Position numbers and translations under genes: made by a program. Shown piece by piece: positions 9,901 through 14,644 of a stretch of 14,644 nt of DNA. The DNA is from G020354785 sp964580815. GTDB lineage: Bacteria > Bacteroidota > Bacteroidia > Bacteroidales > UBA10428. The stretch covers positions 1 through 14,644 of the forward strand of contig CAZOLY010000081.1 in the NCBI GenBank assembly GCA_964580815.1, read 5' to 3'. Below the pieces are notes generated by a model, which was not told where the DNA came from, made no database searches, and was given only the letters and a program-made list of their open reading frames with translations. Position 1 is the first letter of the stretch. Every line of letters begins with the position of its first letter.

Positions 9901-10533
9901 CCTCAAAAAATATTTACAACCTGCTTGAAAATCTCCTGCAATGGGCAAGGACACAAACCGATAAAATAGCATTTGAACCTGTTGTATTTAGTCTGAAACA
10001 ACTGGTAGATCAAAATATTGTCTTATTAAAAGAAAACATCACTGATAAAAAAATTACCGTCAACCGGAATATTGAAGATCAATGCAATATTTATGCCGAC
10101 CGTAATATGATAAATACTGTAATAAGAAATATACTGACAAATGCTATAAAATTCANNNNNNNNNNNNNNNNNNNNNNNNNNNNNNNNNNNNNNNNNNNNN
10201 NNNNNNNNNNNNNNNNNNNNNNNNNNNNNNNNNNNNNNNNNNNNNNNNNNNNNNNCAAATATTAACGGGGAGATCCTGATAAACAGCATTGAAAATAACG
10301 GGTTTGTTGAAGTCAGCATTAAAGATAATGGTATAGGTATGTCAGCGGAAGAGAAAAAAAAGCTATTCAGAGTCGATGTCAACTTTTCAAGAAGCGGCAC
10401 GGGCGGAGAAACAGGGACAGGACTGGGATTGATATTATGTAAAGAATTCATAGAAAAAAACGGCGGGACAATATGGGTGGAAAGTATGGCCGGGAAAGGA
10501 AGTAAATTTCTGTTCACAATACCTACAGCTTAA
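6948..10533 (+). CDS. Kinase 2: Reg_prop/Y_Y_Y periplasmic sensor histidine kinase, interrupted by assembly gap
   Basis: This gene has the same architecture and likely role as its neighbours, a membrane sensor that autophosphorylates on H947. With the 100 N removed, the two parts (3208 + 278 bases) join in frame to 1161 residues. Read through the Ns, the frame appears to stop at 10265. A signal peptide (MRRLSVMAFISLGLITVLYS...FSQP) precedes fourteen Reg_prop blades (from IWIGTFDGLNRYD at 57 to ILFGGVKGFNIIYP at about 659), a Y_Y_Y domain (about 685-798), a transmembrane helix (802-824), an unusually long coiled coil (825-938), HisKA (FFSIIAHDLKNPFN, 941-954) and HATPase (N box before the gap; DNGIGM and GETGTGLGL after it). 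There is no receiver or DNA-binding domain. The sensor aligns with kinase 3 without a net indel, while the kinase module is closest to kinase 1. The coiled coil holds an extra 35 residues. Confidence 0.93.
9558..9767 (+). repeat. Tandem 105-bp in-frame duplication in the coiled coil of kinase 2
   Basis: A 24-bp sequence encoding RQQQIEEQ occurs at 9558-9581 and again exactly 105 bases later at 9663-9686. The two 35-codon units share RQQQIEEQ, then E-x-L, KEELE, and spaced N and L positions. Kinases 1 and 3 have one unit. The insertion equals five heptads and so keeps coiled-coil phase between membrane and HisKA. Confidence 0.85.
10156..10255. other. Assembly gap (100 N)
   Basis: Exactly 100 N, a conventional placeholder for a gap of unknown size. 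The left flank ends ...AAATTCA and the right flank starts CAAATATT; kinase 1 has these two sequences directly joined (6420-6431). The simplest reading is that no bases are missing. Confidence 0.97.
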
Positions 10534-10618
10534 CAATTCCGATAACTCTTTATCATTTTCTTTTACCACAGGGCAAAATGTTTTTATCATTAAAAGCTAT
10601 TATTGTTAATAACAAAAT

Positions 10619-10639
10619 AAAATATTTGCTAACTTTAAT
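10619..10639 (+). promoter_or_regulatory. Putative promoter block of kinase 3 (conserved in the array)
   Basis: AAAATATTT (10619-10627), two bases, then TAACTTTAAT (10630-10639) repeats the block seen before kinases 1 and 2. The TTG at 10603-10605 lies 24 bases upstream of the -7-like box, wider than ideal for a -33 element. TTGTT-AAT-AACAA (10603-10615) is a short inverted repeat next to it. The ATG at 10687 gives a leader of roughly 40 bases. Confidence 0.5.
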
Positions 10640-10686
10640 AAAAAGCAACAGGTAATTTATACTGTCAATAAATATTTTCCTGGGAA

Positions 10687-13600
10687 ATGAAGAGAACTTA
10701 TTTTGGAGCACTATTAATTCTATTTTCCTTTTTTTTTCCAGGTAGCTTTGTAACCTGGGGACAGCTGAAAAAGCTCCAGTTCAGAAGTTATACTACCGAT
10801 GAGGGACTCACATCATCGTCAGTAAATTGTATATTTCAGGATGATAAAGGTTTTATATGGATAGGAACAAATGACGGACTTAACCGCTATGACGGCATTA
10901 ATTTCGTTACTTTCAAAAATGATCCTGCTGACACTAATACACTTTATGACAATTCTGTGCTCACACTTAAAGAAGACCATAACCACAACATGCTGATCGG
11001 CACCACACAAGGATTAAGCATGTATAACAGAGAAAAGGACCAGTTTTTAAATTATATTAATAATAAATCTTCCCCCCTCCGGGGAATTAATTGTACGGTC
11101 AGGAGCATAGCTGAGGATTCACTGGGCAACCTCTGGCTGGCCACACATATCGGATTAATATATTTTGACCGTCAAAATAATAAGATTATCAATTACACCC
11201 ATGACCCCGATGATCCTGGAAGCATAAGTTATAATGAAACAGAATGTGTTTTTATAGACAGCAGGAATGATGTATGGGCCGGGACACAAAAAGGACTGAA
11301 CCTCTTCCAGCCCGAGAGCTTTTCATTTAGAAGTTTTGCGGGTAATAATGATCAAGCCGATAATGTATCAGATGCTTTTGTTAAGTATATAATAGAAGAT
11401 AAGGAAGGGTATATTTGGTTTGCCACATACGGACAGGGCCTTTTCCGGATGCATAACACTGATATTGAAAGCGGCAGATTTACCGGGTACCGTCATGTGC
11501 CGGGCAACAGCCGAAGCCTGGTTGCCGACCGCATTCTTTCACTGTTTAGTGATGAGAAAGGAGATTTATGGATTGGAACAGAAAATCATGGTCTTGATGT
11601 TTTTGACAGAGAAAAGGAAATATTCTGGCATTACAGGTCAAACGAATTTGATCAGTATTGTTTTGATAATAAATCCATCCAGTTTATATACAGGGATAAC
11701 AAAGATAATTTATGGATAGGTACTTTTTCCGGCGGCGTTCATATATCAAAAATAAATAGCGATGCCATCCTTCTCTATAAAAACCTGCCTGAAATTTCGG
11801 TTAGTTTAAGCAGTAATGTCGTAACAAGTTTTCTGCAGGATCACGAGGGCAGGATATGGGTTGGCACCGATGGCGGCGGGCTGAACCTGTTTGACATAAA
11901 CACAGGCCTGTTTAAGCATTTTAATTCAGGTAATACAAATATATCAAGTGACGCCGTGCTATCGGTCATTGAGGATTCACACCACCGCATTTGGCTTGGC
12001 ACCTGGAATGGAGGGCTCAACTGCTTCAATGGGAATACACATTCGTTTAAATCCTATGCGATGAATAACAGTGCTATCCCCGACAATGATATACTGGTCG
12101 TCAGGGAAGACAGGGAAGGAAACCTGTGGTTAGGGAGCTTTCACGGCGGTTTAATACATTTTGACACCAAAGCTAACATCTTTACTCAATACACATCTCA
12201 AAACAGCGGTTTGAATAACAGGATGGTAATTGATATAGAAGAAGATTCCAGGGGATACCTTTATATAGGGACTCCCTCGGGCCTGCATATCTTTGATCCT
12301 GGCAGCCGCGAGTTTGTTATATACAGGAACGAACCTGCCAATGAAAAAAGTATAGTAAGCGAAAGGATCCGCGATATCCTTATAGAGAATGACACGTCAA
12401 TATGGATTGGCACACAAAACGGACTGGACAGGTTTAATCCGGAAACAGGAATTTTTACACATTATAATGAAAGGTCAGGTTTGTCAGATAACGTGATTAA
12501 CGGACTGGTTTTTGACAATTCCAGTAAACTTTGGATAACTACTAATAAAGGACTAAGCCGTCTTGATATTAAAACAGGAAAGACTAAAAATTTCACAAAA
12601 GACGACGGACTGCAAAGCAGTGAATTCAACTATAAGAGTGCTTTAAAAACCAGGGATGGCGCATTGCTTTTGGGTGGCATTAAAGGTTTTAATGTAATAT
12701 ATCCCGGGAGAATTAAAGAAAATCTTAAAACTCCCGATATACTGATCACGGACTTTCTTATATTTAATAAGCCTGTAAAAATAGGTGGTGAAGATTCTCC
12801 CCTTAAGAAGAATATCCTGGAAGCAAAGAAGATAACACTGTCTCATAAACATTCCATGTTTACATTCAGTTTCGCTGTAATGGACTTTACTATACCTGAA
12901 AAGAACCTGTATGCATGCATGATGGAAGGTTTCGAGAAGGACTGGAATTATATTGGGACACAACATACGGCAACCTACACTAATCTCGACCCCGGTGAAT
13001 ATACATTCAGGGTAAAAGGGGCAAATAATGACGGTGTCTGGAACAACGAAGGAACTTCTCTAACGATTATCATACTTCCCGCATGGTGGCAAACACTTAT
13101 TTTTAAAATATCTGCCGGACTAATTATCATTGTATCAGCGCTAGGTTTTTATTTTAGCCGCATAAAGAGACTGAAAACGCAGCAGGTGTACCTTGAGAAG
13201 CTTGTCAAGGAACGAACCAGTGAGATTGAAGATAAAAATTCAAAACTTACCGAGCAGGCATATGAGTTAAACGAGACAAATACACTCCTGGAAGAGAGGC
13301 AACAGAAAATTGAAGAACAAACGGAAAAATTGGAGATCCAGAAAGAAAAGCTTGAAAATGCCAATATCCATCTTACTGAACTTAATTCAACCAAGGACAA
13401 GTTCTTTTCAATAATTGCACATGACCTTAAAAATCCTTTTAACACAATTTTAGGATTTTCAGAACTGATGAACCTGAAGTACGATAATCTGCCGGACGAA
13501 AAAAAACGCAGGTATGCCGAAGTAATTTACAGTTCGTCAAAAAACATATATACGCTGCTGGAGAACCTCCTGCAGTGGGCACGGACACAGACCGACAAAA

Positions 13601-14070
13601 TAGCATTTGAACCCGCATCTTTTAATATTAACCAGCTTGTGGAACAGAACATAATCCTGTTAAATGAAAACCTTACAGCCAAAAGAATAAATGTTAAAAA
13701 AGAAATCAAGGAATCATATGATGTTTATGCCGACTCTAACATGATAAACACCGTAATACGTAATTTATTAACAAACGCCATAAAATTCACTAATCCCGGG
13801 GGTGATATCCTCATAAGCTGCAATAAGAAAGACGGCAAAATTAAGGTAAGCATTAAAGATACAGGTACAGGCATGTCAGCAGAAGCACTTGAGAAATTGT
13901 TCAGGGTTGACGCCAATTTTTCTACTGAAGGTACCCAAGGGGAGACAGGAACAGGACTGGGATTAATATTATGTAAGGAATTTGTCGTGAAAAACGGAGG
14001 GACTATATCGGTTGAAAGCAGTCCCGGTAAGGGAAGCAGGTTTTCATTCACCCTGCCCGCAAATAAATAA
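10687..14070 (+). CDS. Kinase 3: Reg_prop/Y_Y_Y periplasmic sensor histidine kinase (non-hybrid)
   Basis: A complete 1127-residue membrane sensor kinase. The signal peptide (MKRTYFGALLILFSFFFPGS) leads into fourteen Reg_prop blades (IWIGTNDGLNRYD at 57, IWVGTDGGGLNLFD at 390, the last at about 660 with LLGGIKGFNVIYP). A Y_Y_Y domain (about 685-798, CMMEGFEKDWNYIG, EYTFRVKGANNDGVW), a transmembrane helix (802-823), a coiled coil (825-903), HisKA with H912 in IIAHDLKNPFN, and HATPase with N1026/N1030, DTGTGM (1058-1063) and GETGTGLGL (1085-1093) follow. It ends at ...GSRFSFTLPANK without receiver or HTH. The first 870 residues align with kinase 2 with no net indel. Its kinase module differs more, uses GC-richer synonymous codons than kinases 1 and 2, and has a distinct DHp loop (LMNLKYDNLPDEKKRR). 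All catalytic boxes are intact. Partner regulator and ligand are not visible. Confidence 0.95.
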   Translation: MKRTYFGALLILFSFFFPGSFVTWGQLKKLQFRSYTTDEGLTSSSVNCIFQDDKGFIWIGTNDGLNRYDGINFVTFKNDPADTNTLYDNSVLTLKEDHNHNMLIGTTQGLSMYNREKDQFLNYINNKSSPLRGINCTVRSIAEDSLGNLWLATHIGLIYFDRQNNKIINYTHDPDDPGSISYNETECVFIDSRNDVWAGTQKGLNLFQPESFSFRSFAGNNDQADNVSDAFVKYIIEDKEGYIWFATYGQGLFRMHNTDIESGRFTGYRHVPGNSRSLVADRILSLFSDEKGDLWIGTENHGLDVFDREKEIFWHYRSNEFDQYCFDNKSIQFIYRDNKDNLWIGTFSGGVHISKINSDAILLYKNLPEISVSLSSNVVTSFLQDHEGRIWVGTDGGGLNLFDINTGLFKHFNSGNTNISSDAVLSVIEDSHHRIWLGTWNGGLNCFNGNTHSFKSYAMNNSAIPDNDILVVREDREGNLWLGSFHGGLIHFDTKANIFTQYTSQNSGLNNRMVIDIEEDSRGYLYIGTPSGLHIFDPGSREFVIYRNEPANEKSIVSERIRDILIENDTSIWIGTQNGLDRFNPETGIFTHYNERSGLSDNVINGLVFDNSSKLWITTNKGLSRLDIKTGKTKNFTKDDGLQSSEFNYKSALKTRDGALLLGGIKGFNVIYPGRIKENLKTPDILITDFLIFNKPVKIGGEDSPLKKNILEAKKITLSHKHSMFTFSFAVMDFTIPEKNLYACMMEGFEKDWNYIGTQHTATYTNLDPGEYTFRVKGANNDGVWNNEGTSLTIIILPAWWQTLIFKISAGLIIIVSALGFYFSRIKRLKTQQVYLEKLVKERTSEIEDKNSKLTEQAYELNETNTLLEERQQKIEEQTEKLEIQKEKLENANIHLTELNSTKDKFFSIIAHDLKNPFNTILGFSELMNLKYDNLPDEKKRRYAEVIYSSSKNIYTLLENLLQWARTQTDKIAFEPASFNINQLVEQNIILLNENLTAKRINVKKEIKESYDVYADSNMINTVIRNLLTNAIKFTNPGGDILISCNKKDGKIKVSIKDTGTGMSAEALEKLFRVDANFSTEGTQGETGTGLGLILCKEFVVKNGGTISVESSPGKGSRFSFTLPANK

Positions 14071-14144
14071 AAGATTTTGACCGGCTTAATGGTGACTGAC
14101 ACAAGCGGCACTTATATCCGGATTTGCCAGGTAACTGTTATGTT

Positions 14145-14170
14145 TTATTAACAAAAATTATTGTTAATAA
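14145..14170. repeat. AT-rich inverted repeat upstream of kinase 4
   Basis: TTATTAACAA (14145-14154) and its exact reverse complement TTGTTAATAA (14161-14170) flank a six-base spacer. No T-run follows, so an intrinsic terminator is unlikely. Its position just upstream of the putative -33 box fits an operator. The right arm (TATTGTTAATAA) recurs almost unchanged before kinase 3 (10601-10612) and partly before kinase 2 (6765-6773). Confidence 0.45.
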
Positions 14171-14174
14171 TATA

Positions 14175-14207
14175 TTTGAACCTTGTAGAAATATTTTCGT
14201 AATATTG
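14175..14207 (+). promoter_or_regulatory. Putative promoter of kinase 4
   Basis: TTTG (14175-14178), a 21-base spacer and TAATATTG (14200-14207) match the Bacteroidota -33/-7 consensus at 11 of 12 positions. The spacer contains AAATATTT, a diverged trace of the block upstream of kinases 1-3. The leader to the GTG start at 14230 would be under 20 bases. Confidence 0.6.
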
Positions 14208-14229
14208 GATATAATTCAAACTCTCGTTC

Positions 14230-14644
14230 GTGCTTCACGTTAGAATAAAAATATATTACTTAATAATCTTAATAATATCTTTTTGCTCAATAATCAGGGG
14301 ACAGGAACCGGAATTCAAGGTCGAGCAAATAACTCCCAGGCAAGGATTATCGCAAAGCACAGTAAATTGCATTCTCCAGGATAAATACGGACTTATGTGG
14401 TTTGGAACTTGGGACGGATTAAACAAATATAACGGATATGATTTTACTGTCTATAAGCCTGAGGTTGGGGATTCAACAAGCATAAGCAATAATGTTATAA
14501 GGATAATATTTGAGGATAGTAACGGTGATCTGTGGATAGGAACAGAGAACGGCCATAATATATACAACCAGGAGAAAGAAAATTTTACGCGCTATTACTG
14601 TGATAACAAAGATACGGCAACAAAAAGAGATAATGTTGTCCAGT
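14230..14644 (+). CDS. Kinase 4: N-terminal part of a Reg_prop sensor protein (partial)
   Basis: An open frame runs from a GTG at 14230 off the right edge (138 codons). The only upstream in-frame barrier is a TAA at 14212-14214, and there is no in-frame ATG before the signal sequence, so GTG is the best start; it also fits the promoter position. The N-terminus (about 6-25, RIKIYYLIILIISFCSIIRG) is a signal peptide with a Cys, followed by QEPEFKVEQITPRQGLSQ, the usual entry strand before the first propeller. Two Reg_prop blades are visible: LMWFGTWDGLNKYNGYDF and LWIGTENGHNIYNQEKENF. By context it is probably a fourth sensor kinase, but only the sensor start is present, so a hybrid HTCS or another Reg_prop regulator is not excluded. 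Confidence 0.85.
   Translation, partial: MLHVRIKIYYLIILIISFCSIIRGQEPEFKVEQITPRQGLSQSTVNCILQDKYGLMWFGTWDGLNKYNGYDFTVYKPEVGDSTSISNNVIRIIFEDSNGDLWIGTENGHNIYNQEKENFTRYYCDNKDTATKRDNVVQ

Noticed and set aside
6948..10265. Truncated or frameshifted kinase pseudogene
   Set aside because: The stop at 10265 arises only because 100 is not a multiple of three; without the Ns the frame is intact.
10026..10517. Minus-strand open frame of 163 codons spanning the N run
   Set aside because: It is antisense to the conserved HATPase of kinase 2 and is held open by unknown bases; similar antisense frames appear at the same place in kinases 1 and 3 simply because the DNA is homologous.
10339..10533. Separate small gene after the gap
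   Set aside because: It is the C-terminal end of kinase 2 (G1 to G2 boxes) in frame once the Ns are removed.
12643..12966. Minus-strand 107-codon open frame inside kinase 3
   Set aside because: It is antisense to the Y_Y_Y region, has no recognisable domain and no promoter; a shadow of the real gene.
3310..14070. Hybrid two-component system (HTCS) regulators
   Set aside because: The sensor half matches, but all three complete proteins end right after the HATPase domain; no receiver Asp pocket or AraC HTH is present.
14145..14170. Intrinsic terminator of kinase 3
   Set aside because: The stem is almost purely A/T and lacks a following T-run; an operator-like role is likelier.

Overview
The window looks like a chromosomal stretch from a member of the Bacteroidota, probably a Bacteroidales/Marinilabiliales-type environmental lineage assembled as a draft or metagenome scaffold. 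The reasons are low-GC DNA, promoter-like boxes close to the Bacteroidota TAnnTTTG -7 consensus, little sign of Shine-Dalgarno sequences, and above all the large sensor kinases built from Reg_prop beta-propeller repeats followed by a Y_Y_Y domain, an architecture characteristic of this phylum. A run of exactly 100 N (10156-10255) marks a scaffold join.

Left part (1-3150), housekeeping genes. The 3' end of a formate-tetrahydrofolate ligase gene (fhs, + strand) stops at 108. The next base begins the stop codon of a convergent KDPG/KHG aldolase gene (eda, - strand, 109-786). Upstream of eda on the same strand lies a class A penicillin-binding protein (bifunctional GT51 transglycosylase and transpeptidase, 840-3146), probably transcribed from a TATATTTG box at 3166-3173.

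Right part (3310-14644), an array of sensor kinases. Three complete genes and the start of a fourth follow head to tail on the + strand, each about 3.4 kb. Each complete protein has a signal peptide, fourteen Reg_prop blades (two seven-bladed propellers), a Y_Y_Y domain, one transmembrane helix, a coiled coil and a HisKA/HATPase module, and then ends. None has the receiver or AraC-type HTH domains of the classical Bacteroides hybrid two-component system (HTCS) regulators, and no response regulator lies in the window. The array therefore looks like a family of periplasmic sensors with near-identical kinase modules, which must signal to a regulator encoded elsewhere.

The array is a mosaic. Kinases 2 and 3 align residue for residue without a net indel over about 870 residues of sensor, whereas the kinase modules of 1 and 2 are the close pair, nearly identical at the DNA level. 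This points to gene conversion or domain exchange. Kinase 2 also has a 105-bp in-frame duplication that lengthens its coiled coil by 35 residues, exactly five heptads. The 100-N gap lies inside an 87-bp stretch identical between genes 1 and 2. Deleting the Ns restores an uninterrupted 1161-residue gene, so the apparent frameshift is an assembly artefact. A 21-bp promoter-like block is conserved upstream of kinases 1, 2 and 3.
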